DNA of 64,000 nucleotides from JALZEG01 sp046263255. Lineage in GTDB: Bacteria; Actinomycetota; CADDZG01; WHSQ01. The stretch is taken from assembly GCA_046263255.1 (NCBI GenBank), contig JBHELD010000014.1, forward strand, positions 14,664 through 78,663, given 5' to 3'. Of the stretch, positions 34,501 through 42,463 are shown piece by piece. The notes beneath the pieces are model-generated. The model saw nothing but the letters and a program-made list of their open reading frames with translations, searched no databases and had not been told where the DNA came from. Numbering within the stretch: the first letter of the stretch is position 1; every line of letters starts with the position of its first letter. The position numbers and the translations under genes were made by a program.

Positions 34501-34793
34501 ATCCGGACGGGAGGGAGCTCCGCGGACGATGCGCCGGCGGCGCGGTCGAGCTCCCGCTGGATCGCGGCCGCACACGCAACCGCCTTGCGGGCGGAGCCGA
34601 ACGCGACCATCAGGCCGTCGCCGAGGGCCTTTACCTCGTGCCCGCCGTGGTCGCGCACCTGTCCGCGGATGATCTCCTCGAGGCGGCGCAGGACGCGGCG
34701 GGCCGAGTCGTCCCCCGCCCGGGCGCCGAGCTGCGTCGACCCCTCGACGTCGGTGAAGAGGACGGTGGTAGTGCCTTCGCGCAGCTCGCTCAT
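31515..34793 (-). CDS. Adenylate-cyclase-like / AAA ATPase / TPR signalling protein
   Basis: A 1092-residue modular regulator. Residues 5-165 are a class III cyclase domain: FTDVEGST with metal Asp15, KALGDG with Lys55 and metal Asp59. The transition-state Asn expected at 118 (VNxAAR) is Ser (VSAAAR), while Arg122 is kept, so activity may be weak. A STAND-type ATPase follows (GEPGVGKT at 215-222; LVVLFDDVHWAD Walker B), then about 450 residues of TPR-like helices (FEEALKYFEEACELRA, DGAMQMIDAAEALARELDD). There is no DNA-binding LuxR domain. It is soluble. The gene sits between ffh and rpsP on the same strand. Confidence 0.88.
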   Translation of the reverse strand: MSELREGTTTVLFTDVEGSTQLGARAGDDSARRVLRRLEEIIRGQVRDHGGHEVKALGDGLMVAFGSARKAVACAAAIQRELDRAAGASSAELPPVRIGLNAGEVIVEEGDLFGAAVSAAARICSAASGGEVLAAEVVKVLAGTVPGVAWKDRGEVALKGFAEPYRLYRAEWRAARPADASGLTPFVGRKKERAELRAWLGRLDEGRGGLVVIGGEPGVGKTRLAEELIRDAAARGFRTLTGRCYEMESPPPYGPFVEVLEAASREVDPATFRVALGPSAGEVAKVLPQLRHTYDDIPPPLELPPQQERRYLFNSIRDFIERASSVKPLVVLFDDVHWADDASLQLMGHIAPELADMPVLVIATYRDVELDVYRPLAKTLEDMVRRRLVTRMSLSRLPEETVAAMLAKLAGETPPPPLTATIFKETEGNAFFVEEIFRHLEEEGRLRDERGRWRPDLSVEDLDVPEGVRLVIGRRLQRLAPETIRVLTAAAVIGRDVDFRLLEAVAAGDDADELLDALDEAERSHVVMSRADGRDAKIVFVHELIRHTLLGAVALPRRQRLHLRVAEAMEKVHAEDLPAHAAGIAHHLYSAGVAADPAKTQEYLVMAGDRAMEGTAFEEALKYFEEACELRAAQSDSERASLLYRVGLARRSLGRLDEGLSAWRDALALYEAAGDVASVAAVTPEIGLQLGWAARWPEALEIAGRGLAAIGDAATADRARLHGIAAIGLGWAGDYDGAMQMIDAAEALARELDDPLVLGECMTVKTAHHFAYTETRAAVETGEPAISLLRATAGEWNYGAAVSFAALAHYICGGLDRAAELAEEALRVGRRLGHFAAQLFGERVAFFVKACRGEVGPDDFIAFSHRDYDLCRISGLPFEAYSVSFRAEAEWRRGNLDEAVRLADEAAATEPPSALWGFAQGLRFLIYAAAGREAEARGLLPSLEGLLPQPGRPNPNGLWSILLFVVEGSAVLGLRREEPRLYELVRQLQETGAVMRFDAQSLELLAALAAAGAGRDGAAAQHFERALQEAEEIGLRHAGFDTSMYFAEFLARRGAPGDAERAHRLLDAAEAGYAELGWVPQRARAEALRDGL

Positions 34794-34935
34794 GGGAGTC
34801 GTCCGCCCGTCTGATAGATCGTCACCGGCGGGGACAATGATGCGTCAACCGGCGTGTGAGCGCCCGCGCCCGCCGGGGGGCCGGAGAGCGTGGCCGGGCC
34901 GCGGCCCGTCACACGCCCGAGCGGTCCCGGTAGAT

Positions 34936-34955
34936 GCGGTGCAGGCGTGCACCGC
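34936..34955 (-). terminator. Hairpin downstream of ffh
   Basis: A perfect 8-bp stem GCGGTGCA/TGCACCGC with a 4-nt loop lies 24 nt after the ffh stop on the minus strand. No T-run follows, so it may slow or stop transcription only with a factor, or separate ffh from the cyclase gene. Confidence 0.35.
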
Positions 34956-34978
34956 TTGTAGCCCCCCGCGACCTACGG

Positions 34979-36319
34979 CTAGAGCCCCAGGCCCGGCGGG
35001 AGCTTCATCCCCCCCGGCAGGCGCATCTTTCGGCCCCCCGACATCGACTTCACCATCTTGCGCACCTGCTCGAACTGCTTCACGAGGCGGTTCACGTCCT
35101 GGATCGTCGTGCCCGACCCGCGCGCGATCCGCTTGCGCCGGCTCCCGTTGATCACCGACGGGTTGTCGCGCTCCTGGAGGGTCATCGAGCGGATGATCGC
35201 CTCGACCTTCGGGAGCTGCGAGTCGACGTCGTCGCCGCCGATCGGCAGCTTGCCCATCCCGGGAAGCATCCCGAGGACCTGCGACATCGGCCCCATCTTC
35301 TTCAGCGCCTGCAGCTGGTTCAAGAAGTCGTCGAACGTGAACTCGGCTTTGCGGAGCTTCGCCTCCATCTTGCGGGCCTCGGCCTCGTCGAACGCCTGCT
35401 CCGCCTTCTCGATGAGCGTCACGACGTCGCCCATGCCGAGGATGCGGGACGCCATCCGGTCCGGATGGAACGGCTCGAGGTCGTCGAGCTTCTCGCCGAC
35501 GCCGGCGAACTTGACGGGACGCCCGGTCACGTATGCCATCGACAGCGCGGCGCCGCCGCGCGCGTCGCCGTCGAGCTTCGTGAGCACGACGCCCGTCACC
35601 TCGACCTCCTCGAGGAACGCCTCTGCGACGTTCACCGCGTCCTGCCCCGTCATCGCGTCGCAGACGAGGAGCGTCTCGGTGGGCGAGACCTCCTTCGACA
35701 CGCTCCCGAGCTCGGCCATCAGGTCGGGGTCTACGTGCATCCGGCCGGCGGTGTCGACCACCAGGTCGGTGTGGCCTTCGGCACGCGCGTGCGCCAGCGC
35801 GCGCTCCGCGACGCCCGGGGCGTCGAGCGTCCCGTCCTCCGCGTACACGGGCACGCCGACCTGCTCTCCGAGGATGCGCAGCTGGCTGATCGCGGCCGGA
35901 CGCCGCAGGTCGCACGCCGCCATCAGCGGCCGCCGCCCCTGGCTCTTGAGGTGGCGCGCGAGCTTCCCCGAGGCCGTCGTCTTGCCCGAGCCCTGCAGGC
36001 CCGCCACGAGGATCACGCGCGGGGGCCGCGGCGCCGCCTCGAGCCCCACCGTCTCGTGCCCGAGCACGTCGACGAGCGCGGCGTGGACGAGCTTGATGAC
36101 CTGCTGCGCCGGAGTCAGGCTCTTGTGGATCTCGGCCCCCGCGGCGCGCTCGCGTATGTCCGTCACGAAGGCCTTGACGACCTTCAGCGACACGTCGGCC
36201 TCGAGCAACGCGAGGCGGATCTCGCGCAGCACCTCGTCGACCTGCTTCTCCGTGAGGCGCCCGCGCGACCGAAGGCGCGTGAAGATCTCGTCGAAGCGGC
36301 CGCTCAGAGAGTCGAACAT
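34979..36319 (-). CDS. ffh: Signal recognition particle protein Ffh (SRP54)
   Basis: SRP GTPase that binds signal sequences and 4.5S RNA and docks on FtsY. 446 residues: N domain, G domain with P-loop GLQGSGKTT (107-115), DTAGRMHVD, TKLDGDARGG and GVGEKLDDLEPF, then an M domain with Met-rich helices (KKMGPMSQVLGMLPGMGKL) and the RNA-binding GSRRKRIARGSGTTIQDVN. Both domains and the usual length are present. FtsY is encoded 1.5 kb upstream on the same strand. Confidence 0.97.
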   Translation of the reverse strand: MFDSLSGRFDEIFTRLRSRGRLTEKQVDEVLREIRLALLEADVSLKVVKAFVTDIRERAAGAEIHKSLTPAQQVIKLVHAALVDVLGHETVGLEAAPRPPRVILVAGLQGSGKTTASGKLARHLKSQGRRPLMAACDLRRPAAISQLRILGEQVGVPVYAEDGTLDAPGVAERALAHARAEGHTDLVVDTAGRMHVDPDLMAELGSVSKEVSPTETLLVCDAMTGQDAVNVAEAFLEEVEVTGVVLTKLDGDARGGAALSMAYVTGRPVKFAGVGEKLDDLEPFHPDRMASRILGMGDVVTLIEKAEQAFDEAEARKMEAKLRKAEFTFDDFLNQLQALKKMGPMSQVLGMLPGMGKLPIGGDDVDSQLPKVEAIIRSMTLQERDNPSVINGSRRKRIARGSGTTIQDVNRLVKQFEQVRKMVKSMSGGRKMRLPGGMKLPPGLGL

Positions 36320-36323
36320 CGGC

Positions 36324-36659
36324 TCAGGGTAAGCGAGGGACGGTGGCCAGCAGCGCGACGGCGGCCAGCGCGAGCGTCGCCGCGTGCAGGATCGTCGCCT
36401 CGCGGCGCGTGCGCGTGAAGATGCGCTCCCGTTGCGCGCTGGTCCGCAGCCAGACGAGCTCGATCGCCGACAACGCCCCCACCGCCGCGGCGAACGCGGT
36501 CGCGGCGGCCGGCGCCGACAGCTCCTGCTCCTCGAACCAGCGGTACGCGAGGAAGACCGCCAGAACCTTCAGCGCGAGCCTGAGCCGCTCGCGGAGGTCG
36601 AGAGGGGGCCGCAGCGCCTTCTTCTCGCGGTCCGTCTCCCACGGCCTCAGGCTCTTCAT
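36324..36659 (-). CDS. Small membrane protein, 111 aa
   Basis: Function not recognised. A basic/charged N-terminus (MKSLRPWETDREKKALRPP) is followed by three hydrophobic stretches (about 28-44, 48-68, 88-108). The ATG at 36659 overlaps the stop of the preceding membrane gene (ATGA), and its own stop is 5 nt before the ffh start, so it is part of the ftsY-ffh transcription unit. Confidence 0.65.
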   Translation of the reverse strand: MKSLRPWETDREKKALRPPLDLRERLRLALKVLAVFLAYRWFEEQELSAPAAATAFAAAVGALSAIELVWLRTSAQRERIFTRTRREATILHAATLALAAVALLATVPRLP

Positions 36660-36940
36660 GCGGAGTAGAGGAACAGCCCGAGGGCGACGAGGCCGACGCC
36701 GAGGACGACCTGTCCCACGATCAGCATCTCCGGCCGGTCGCGCCGCCAGAGCGTGTACCGGTCGACGAGAGCCCATCCCAGCGCGATCGTCCCGGCGCCC
36801 ACCATCACGCCCGCCCCGAGCTCCTCGCGCTGGACGAGCAGGTACGCGCCGAACGCGATCACGACCACGACGATGCGCAGGAACATGCGATAGCGCTCGT
36901 CTATCGGGGGCTTTCGTTGCTCCGGCTGGGGCCTCGCCAT
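36656..36940 (-). CDS. Small membrane protein, 94 aa
   Basis: Function not recognised. An N-terminal polar region (MARPQPEQRKPPIDERYR) precedes three predicted transmembrane helices (FLRIVVVVIAFGAYLLV, GVMVGAGTIALGWALV and VGQVVLGVGLVALGLFLY). The ATG at 36940 is 18 nt after the SDR gene. Together with the next gene it forms a translationally coupled pair of membrane proteins between ftsY and ffh. Confidence 0.65.
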   Translation of the reverse strand: MARPQPEQRKPPIDERYRMFLRIVVVVIAFGAYLLVQREELGAGVMVGAGTIALGWALVDRYTLWRRDRPEMLIVGQVVLGVGLVALGLFLYSA

Positions 36941-36958
36941 CGAATGCTCCTTCGCAAG

Positions 36959-37855
36959 CTACAGGTACCGCGCGAGACCCTCGCGCAACCGGAGGGGCTG
37001 CACGCCCAGACGCTCGGTCAACGCCGCGGTGTCCACCACGCCCTCCTGGATCGCGAACTCGATCCCCTGCGGCGTCATCGGCGGGCTCGGCAGCAGCTTC
37101 AGCGGCGCGGTGCCGGCCTTGGCGAGCCATGCCGGGACGGGCAGGACGGCCCGCCGCTTCCCCAGGACGTCGAGCAGCGTGTGGATGATCTCGGCCATCG
37201 TCATCACCTCGGGTCCGCCGATCTCGTAGACGGCGTCCCAGGCACCGCGCTCGAAGATCCTTCGGGCGGCCAGGGCGATGTCGCCCACCCAGACCGGCTG
37301 GACGCGCTGCGGCTTGGTCCCGAGCTGGGGGACGACCGGCGAGTAGCGCGCGATCGCGACGAACTTGTTGAGCGCGCGGTCCTCCGGCCCGTAGGCCCAC
37401 GAGGGCCGGAGGATCGCCCACCTCAACCCGCTGCTCCGGACGGCCTGCTCGGCGCGTCCCTTCGCGCGATACCAGGGCTTGTCGCTCAGCGCGTCGGCGT
37501 TCGCGCCGCTTACGTAGAGGTAGTGGTCGACTCCCGCCTCCGCGGCCTCTGCGAGGAGGTTCTCCGTTCCCTCGCGGTCGTACCGGTCGTACGTGAGGCC
37601 CTTGCGCGGGACCTCCACGGGATGCTTCGGGAACTGGACGGCGCCGGCCACGGCCTCTGCGCCGGCAAGCACCCCGGTCAACGAGCGCGGATCGGTGACG
37701 TCCGCCCTCACCGCGCCGGCTCGCTCCAGCTCCGGGATCGCCGCGACGCCGCCCGGGTCGCGCGTGAGCACGGTGACGCTGTGGCCGGCGTCCATGAGGG
37801 ACCGCGCTACGTGCCGGCCGATGAAGCCCGTCCCGCCGGCGACGACTACGTTCAC
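36959..37855 (-). CDS. NAD(P)-binding SDR-type protein (NDUFA9/complex I-like group)
   Basis: A 298-residue atypical short-chain dehydrogenase. The N-terminus NVVVAGGTGFIGRHVARSL is the glycine-rich dinucleotide site. YLYVSGANAD and the WYRAKGRAEQAV segment hold the Tyr-x-x-x-Lys-like region (YRAKG). The closest look-alikes are NmrA/NDUFA9-type proteins that bind nucleotides and often lack clear catalysis. The GTG at 37855 overlaps the stop of ftsY (GTGA). Its presence inside the SRP gene run is not usual and its role there is unknown. Confidence 0.82.
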   Translation of the reverse strand: MNVVVAGGTGFIGRHVARSLMDAGHSVTVLTRDPGGVAAIPELERAGAVRADVTDPRSLTGVLAGAEAVAGAVQFPKHPVEVPRKGLTYDRYDREGTENLLAEAAEAGVDHYLYVSGANADALSDKPWYRAKGRAEQAVRSSGLRWAILRPSWAYGPEDRALNKFVAIARYSPVVPQLGTKPQRVQPVWVGDIALAARRIFERGAWDAVYEIGGPEVMTMAEIIHTLLDVLGKRRAVLPVPAWLAKAGTAPLKLLPSPPMTPQGIEFAIQEGVVDTAALTERLGVQPLRLREGLARYL

Positions 37856-39024
37856 GCCAGAAGAGCGTCCACGAACGTCTTGGGGTCGAACGGCTCGAGG
37901 TCGTCGATCCCTTCGCCGACGCCGATCAGCTTGATCGGGATCCCGAGGTCGCGCTCGATCGCGAGCGCGATCCCGCCCTTGGCCGTGCCGTCGAGCTTCG
38001 TGAGGACGATTCCGGTGACGCCGGCGGCCTCGGCGAACTCCCGCGCCTGGACGAGGCCGTTCTGCCCGGCCGTCGCGTCGATGACGAGGAGCGTCTCGTG
38101 GACCGCCCCCTCCTTCTCGATCACGCGCCGCACCTTCGCGAGCTCGTCCATCAACGGCGTCTTCGTGTGGAGCCGTCCGGCCGTGTCGACGATCAGCACG
38201 TCGACGCCGCGGGCGCGGGCGTGCCGGTACGCGTCGAACGCGACCGCGCCCGGATCCGCTCCCTGCTGGTGCTTCACGAGCTGCGCCCCCGACCGCTCGG
38301 CCCACACGCCGAGCTGCTCGTCGGCCGCGGCGCGAAACGTGTCGGCCGCGGCGAGGCTGACCGAACGCCGGCGCTCCGTGAGGTCCCGGGCGAGCTTGCC
38401 GATGGTCGTCGTCTTGCCGGTGCCGTTCACGCCGACGACGAGCCATACGGACGGCCCCTCGTCCACGAGGCTCCGCCCCCGGTCGCGGTCGAGGTCGAAG
38501 AGAGCGACGAGCTCCTCCGCGAGCAGCCCCTTCACCTCCGACGCCTCCGCGATCCGGCGCTCGCGGGCGCGGTCCTTCAGGTCGGCAGTGATGCGCGCCG
38601 CCGCCTCGACGCCCACGTCCGCCTGGATCAGCGCGGCCTCGACGTCCTCCCACGTCTCCTCGTCCCCCCGCCCTGCGGGGCCGAACGCGTCGGCGAGCCT
38701 GTCGGCGATGAACTTGCGGCTCTTCGCGAGCCGGTCGCGCAGCGTGGGCCGCGGCACCTCGACGGGCAGCGGCTCTTCCGGGGCCGCCTCGAGTGGCGGC
38801 GCCGCGACCGGAGGAGCCCCCTCCACGGGGGGCGTCGTGGTGACCGGCGGCGCCAGCGTCTCGACCGGCGGCTCGGCGACCGCGACTCCCCCGTCCGCGT
38901 CCTCGCGCGCGTCGCGACGCGGCGGCTCGTCGCGCGGCGCCCGCCGCGATAGGAATACCGCTCCGCCGGCGACGAGCAGCAGAGCGAGCGCGATGACGAG
39001 CTCGGGAACCATTCCCTCGGGCAT
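37852..39024 (-). CDS. ftsY: Signal recognition particle receptor FtsY
   Basis: A 390-residue SRP GTPase with an N-terminal transmembrane segment (ELVIALALLLVAGGAVFL), as often seen in actinobacteria, then a Pro/Glu-rich linker (about 45-90) and the NG domain. The P-loop is GVNGTGKTTTIGKLA; DTAGRLHTKTPLM, TKLDGTAKGG and GVGEGIDDLEPFDP follow. It acts at the membrane with Ffh. It starts 28 nt after smc. Confidence 0.96.
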   Translation of the reverse strand: MPEGMVPELVIALALLLVAGGAVFLSRRAPRDEPPRRDAREDADGGVAVAEPPVETLAPPVTTTPPVEGAPPVAAPPLEAAPEEPLPVEVPRPTLRDRLAKSRKFIADRLADAFGPAGRGDEETWEDVEAALIQADVGVEAAARITADLKDRARERRIAEASEVKGLLAEELVALFDLDRDRGRSLVDEGPSVWLVVGVNGTGKTTTIGKLARDLTERRRSVSLAAADTFRAAADEQLGVWAERSGAQLVKHQQGADPGAVAFDAYRHARARGVDVLIVDTAGRLHTKTPLMDELAKVRRVIEKEGAVHETLLVIDATAGQNGLVQAREFAEAAGVTGIVLTKLDGTAKGGIALAIERDLGIPIKLIGVGEGIDDLEPFDPKTFVDALLA

Positions 39025-39052
39025 GGGGCAAGGCTAAACGCGCGCGCCCGCG

Positions 39053-42000
39053 CTAGGAGACGACGACGTCCTCCATCCGCTGCGCGACCACGTGCGAAAC
39101 GCCGTCCATCCCCATCGAGACGCCGTAGAGGACGTCCGCCGCCTCCATCGTCCGCTTCTGGTGCGTCACGACCAGGATCTGTGCTCGCTCCTCGAGCTCC
39201 TCGACCAGCGCGAGGAAGCGCTGGAGGTTCACGTCGTCGAGGGCGGCCTCGACCTCGTCGAGCAGGTAGAAGGGCGAGGGGCGCGACCGGAAGATCGCGA
39301 ACAGGAACGCGAGCGCGACGAGCGAGCGCTCGCCGCCCGAGAGCAGCGACAGCTTGCGGACGTTCTTGCCCGGGGGCCGCGCCTCGATCTCGATCCCGCT
39401 CGTGAGGACGTCGTCGGGGTTCGTCAGCTTGAGCTGCCCGGAGCCCCCGGGGAACAGCCGCTGGACGACGCCCTCGAACTCCGCGGCGACGTCGGCGAAC
39501 GCCTGCGAGAACACCTCGACGATCGTCTCGTCGACCTCGGTCACGACCGCCATCAGGTCGCGCTTGGACGCGCGCAGGTCGCTCATCTGGGTCTCGAGGA
39601 AGGTCTCCCGCTCCGCGAGCTCCGCGTACTCCTCCGCCGCACGCGGGTTCACCGTCCCGAGACGCTTCATCTGTCGGTCCAGGTCCTCGACCCGGGCCCT
39701 CGCCTCGGCCTCGTCCTCGGTCTCGAACCGGCCGAGCCCGGCGAGGTTCTCCGGCGTCAGCCCCCACTCCTCGAGCGCCCGCTCGGCGACGGCGGCGGCG
39801 CGGGCGCGCGTCTCGGCGCGCCGGACCTCCGCCACGTTCCGGCGACGTGCGACCTCTTCCAAGCCCCGACCCAGCTCGCGCTCGCGCGCTCGCAGCCTCT
39901 CGAGCTGCGTCTCTCCCGCCCTCTGCCGCTCGCGCGCTCGGTCCGCGCGTTCGTCCGCGTCCCGCGCCCACGCGGCGGCGCGCGCCGCGGCGTCGGCGGC
40001 CGCGAACGCGACCTGCTCGGCCTGCCGCCGTTTGCGATCCAGCGCCGCCCGCAGGTCCTCGAGGCCTTCGAGCGCCGCCTCGGCCTCGGCTATCCCGACC
40101 TCGGCTTCGCGCAACCGGATCCGCGCGGCTGCGGCGCGCTCCTCGGCCGCGCGCGCCGCGACCTCCTGCTCGGTCGCCGCCGCAGCCAGCGCGCCCGCGT
40201 TCTCCCGCGCCGTCGCCAGCCTGCGCTCGGCGGCCTCGCGCCGCTCGCGCGCGACCTCGACCGCCGCCTTCCTCTCCGGGAGCGCCGCGCGTTCTTCCGT
40301 CGCGGCCCGTTCGGCCGTCGCCAGCGCGTCGCGCGCGCGCGACAGCTCCTCGTCCAGCGCGGCGAGCTCGACCTCGCGAGCCTCGTGCCGCCGGCGCCGC
40401 CCCGCGAGGCGATCGGCAGCCGCCGACAGCAGCGCGTCGAGCCGGCGGAGCTCCTCGTCCTGGCGCGCGACCTCCTGCCAGCGGCGCTCGGCCTCCGCCT
40501 CGGCGTCGTCGAGGATCGCCGCGGCCTGCTCCTCTCCTGCCGTGGCGACCGCGGCCGACGCCTCGGCCGCTTCGAGCAGAGGCCGCAGCCGGACCCGCAG
40601 CTCCCCCGCGTCGGCGAACAGCACGTCCACCTCGCGCAGCGCCTCCAGACGCGCGCTCGCGGCGGCGCGCCCCGCTTGCGACGCGCCGAGCGACCCCTTG
40701 AGCAGGTCGGCTTTGTCCCGCGCCTCTTCGAGCGCGGCTTCGGCGGCGGCGGCCGCCTCGGTCACGCGGTCGAGCTCGGTCTCGAGAGCGGCGACCTCCT
40801 CCTCGGCCGCGGTCGTCTTGGTGGCGTCGGCCGCCAGCTCGCGCACCGCGACCTCGCGCCGCTCCTCGACTGCGGCCACGCGCGCCTCGATCGAGCCGAG
40901 CGTCGCGCGGCCCGCCGCCTCGCTTCCCTCGGCGCGGACGAGCGCCTGCGTCGCAGCGGTCTCCTCGGACCGCGCCGCGCTGAGGATGGTCTCCTCGCCC
41001 GCCGCGGCCTCGGCGGCGCCGGAGGCCGCGCGCGCGGCCCCGGCGGCGCGCTCGCGCGCGTCGGCGGCGGCAGCGGCCAGGACCTCGGACTCGTTCGTCC
41101 AGCGAGAGCGCTCTCCGCCCAGGAGCCGGATCCTCTCGCGGTACCCCTCCTCGGTCTCGGCGGCGAGCCGCGCCGCTATCGTCTCGGCGCGCTCCGCGGC
41201 CAGCCGCCCCAGCGCGCGCAGCCTGTCGGACGAGCGGTGGATCGCGTGCGCCACCGACCGGGCCTCGTCGGCGGCCTCGGCGAGCTCGGGGCGTTGCGAG
41301 GCCGCGGTCTCGAGCCGTGCCCGCACGGCGTCGAGCTCCTCCGCCAGCAGCTCGGCGCGGCGGATCTCCGACGACACGTCCAGCCCGGCCTCGTCGCGGG
41401 CGAGCCTCGCCAGCTCGGTCGCGGCGAGCTTCTGTCGCAGGGCGACGTGCTCGGCGACCAGCTCGGAGTGCACCGCGGCGACCGACGCCTGGCGCTTGAG
41501 CGGCCGGATCGACCGCCTGAGCTCCGTCAGAACGTCGTTCAGGCGGGTCAGGTTGTCCTCGACGCGCTCGAGCTTCTTCAGCGCCCGGTCCTTGCGCCGG
41601 CGGTACTTCCCGATCTGCCCGGCCTCCTCGATGAACGACCGGCGGTCCTCGGGCCGGGCCTGGAGCACGGCGTCGAGCTGCCCCTGGCCGACGACCGTGT
41701 GGATGCTGCGGCCGATGCCGGTGTCCGACAGGAGCTCCGCGACGTCGAGCAGACGGCAGGGAGCGCCGTTGATCCGGTACTCGGACGCGCCGGTGCGGTC
41801 GGTCGAGCGGCTGATCGTGACCTCCGAGAGGTCGAGCGGCAGGACGCCGGAGGCGTTGTCGAGCGTCAGGTCGACCTCGGCGATCCCGAGGCGGGAGCGT
41901 CCGGCGGACCCGGCGAAGATCACGTCCTCCATCGAGGCGCCGCGGAGGGTCGTCGGCGCCTGCGAGCCGAGGACCCAGGTCAGGGCGTCGGCGATGTTGG

Positions 42001-42112
42001 ACTTTCCCGACCCGTTGGGGCCGACGATCACGTTCACCCCGCGCTCGAACTCGAGGACCGTGGGGTTGGCGAACGACTTGAACCCGGAGAGCCGCAAGGA
42101 CTTGACGTACAT
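39053..42112 (-). CDS. smc: Chromosome segregation protein SMC, apparently lacking the hinge domain
   Basis: Head domains are complete: GPNGSGKS (31-38), QGQLDAVLQARPEDRR with the Q-loop region, signature LSGGERSLVALAF and Walker B FYLLDEVEAALDD near the C-terminus. The protein has 1019 residues; bacterial SMC is usually about 1150-1200. The centre (about 470-560), where the globular Gly-rich hinge should be, is only helical, Ala/Glu/Arg-rich coiled coil, with a short break DVLFADAGELRVRLRPLL at 497-514. No CxxC zinc hook is present either. The missing length is about that of a hinge. The reading frame is unbroken, so this is not a frameshift. ScpA/ScpB are not in the window. Confidence 0.93.
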   Translation of the reverse strand: MYVKSLRLSGFKSFANPTVLEFERGVNVIVGPNGSGKSNIADALTWVLGSQAPTTLRGASMEDVIFAGSAGRSRLGIAEVDLTLDNASGVLPLDLSEVTISRSTDRTGASEYRINGAPCRLLDVAELLSDTGIGRSIHTVVGQGQLDAVLQARPEDRRSFIEEAGQIGKYRRRKDRALKKLERVEDNLTRLNDVLTELRRSIRPLKRQASVAAVHSELVAEHVALRQKLAATELARLARDEAGLDVSSEIRRAELLAEELDAVRARLETAASQRPELAEAADEARSVAHAIHRSSDRLRALGRLAAERAETIAARLAAETEEGYRERIRLLGGERSRWTNESEVLAAAAADARERAAGAARAASGAAEAAAGEETILSAARSEETAATQALVRAEGSEAAGRATLGSIEARVAAVEERREVAVRELAADATKTTAAEEEVAALETELDRVTEAAAAAEAALEEARDKADLLKGSLGASQAGRAAASARLEALREVDVLFADAGELRVRLRPLLEAAEASAAVATAGEEQAAAILDDAEAEAERRWQEVARQDEELRRLDALLSAAADRLAGRRRRHEAREVELAALDEELSRARDALATAERAATEERAALPERKAAVEVARERREAAERRLATARENAGALAAAATEQEVAARAAEERAAAARIRLREAEVGIAEAEAALEGLEDLRAALDRKRRQAEQVAFAAADAAARAAAWARDADERADRARERQRAGETQLERLRARERELGRGLEEVARRRNVAEVRRAETRARAAAVAERALEEWGLTPENLAGLGRFETEDEAEARARVEDLDRQMKRLGTVNPRAAEEYAELAERETFLETQMSDLRASKRDLMAVVTEVDETIVEVFSQAFADVAAEFEGVVQRLFPGGSGQLKLTNPDDVLTSGIEIEARPPGKNVRKLSLLSGGERSLVALAFLFAIFRSRPSPFYLLDEVEAALDDVNLQRFLALVEELEERAQILVVTHQKRTMEAADVLYGVSMGMDGVSHVVAQRMEDVVVS

Positions 42113-42172
42113 GGCCCCTCAACCTAGCAGCGGCCCCAGCACGGTCCCCGGCATTAATCGCGCCTTAGCCCC

Positions 42173-42448
42173 CTACTTGATCTTGAACGTCTTCTCGTTC
42201 TTCGGGGGCTCCCGGTCCACCTGGACGCCCGCCACCCGGGCCCCCCTGGGACCGGCGCGGCACAGTCCGACGACCCGGTAGACCTCGTCGCGGGGACCCT
42301 CGAGCACGGCCTCGACGCGCCCGTCGCTGAGGTTGCGGACCCATCCGGTCACGCCCTGCTCGTTCGCCTTGTCCGCGATCGCCTGCCGGAAGTTCACTCC
42401 CTGCACGTCCCCGGACACGAACACGTGGACGCGAGTCCTATCTTCCAC
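42173..42448 (-). CDS. acyP: Acylphosphatase
   Basis: A 91-residue alpha/beta sandwich hydrolysing acyl phosphates. The active-site loop SGDVQGVNFRQA includes the phosphate-binding Arg, and GWVRNLSDGRVEAVLEG includes the catalytic Asn. It starts with GTG 42448. The place between mutM and smc is the same as in mycobacteria. Confidence 0.93.
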   Translation of the reverse strand: MEDRTRVHVFVSGDVQGVNFRQAIADKANEQGVTGWVRNLSDGRVEAVLEGPRDEVYRVVGLCRAGPRGARVAGVQVDREPPKNEKTFKIK

Positions 42449-42463
42449 TTCGACTCCTCCTGC

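Noticed and set aside
34794..34978. SRP RNA (4.5S) gene next to ffh
   Set aside because: The spacer has a hairpin but not the conserved GGAA tetraloop helix 8 sequence of SRP RNA.
39092..42127. Thousand-codon frames on the + strand opposite smc
   Set aside because: Shadow of the coiled-coil coding sequence; the real gene is on the minus strand with Walker and signature motifs.
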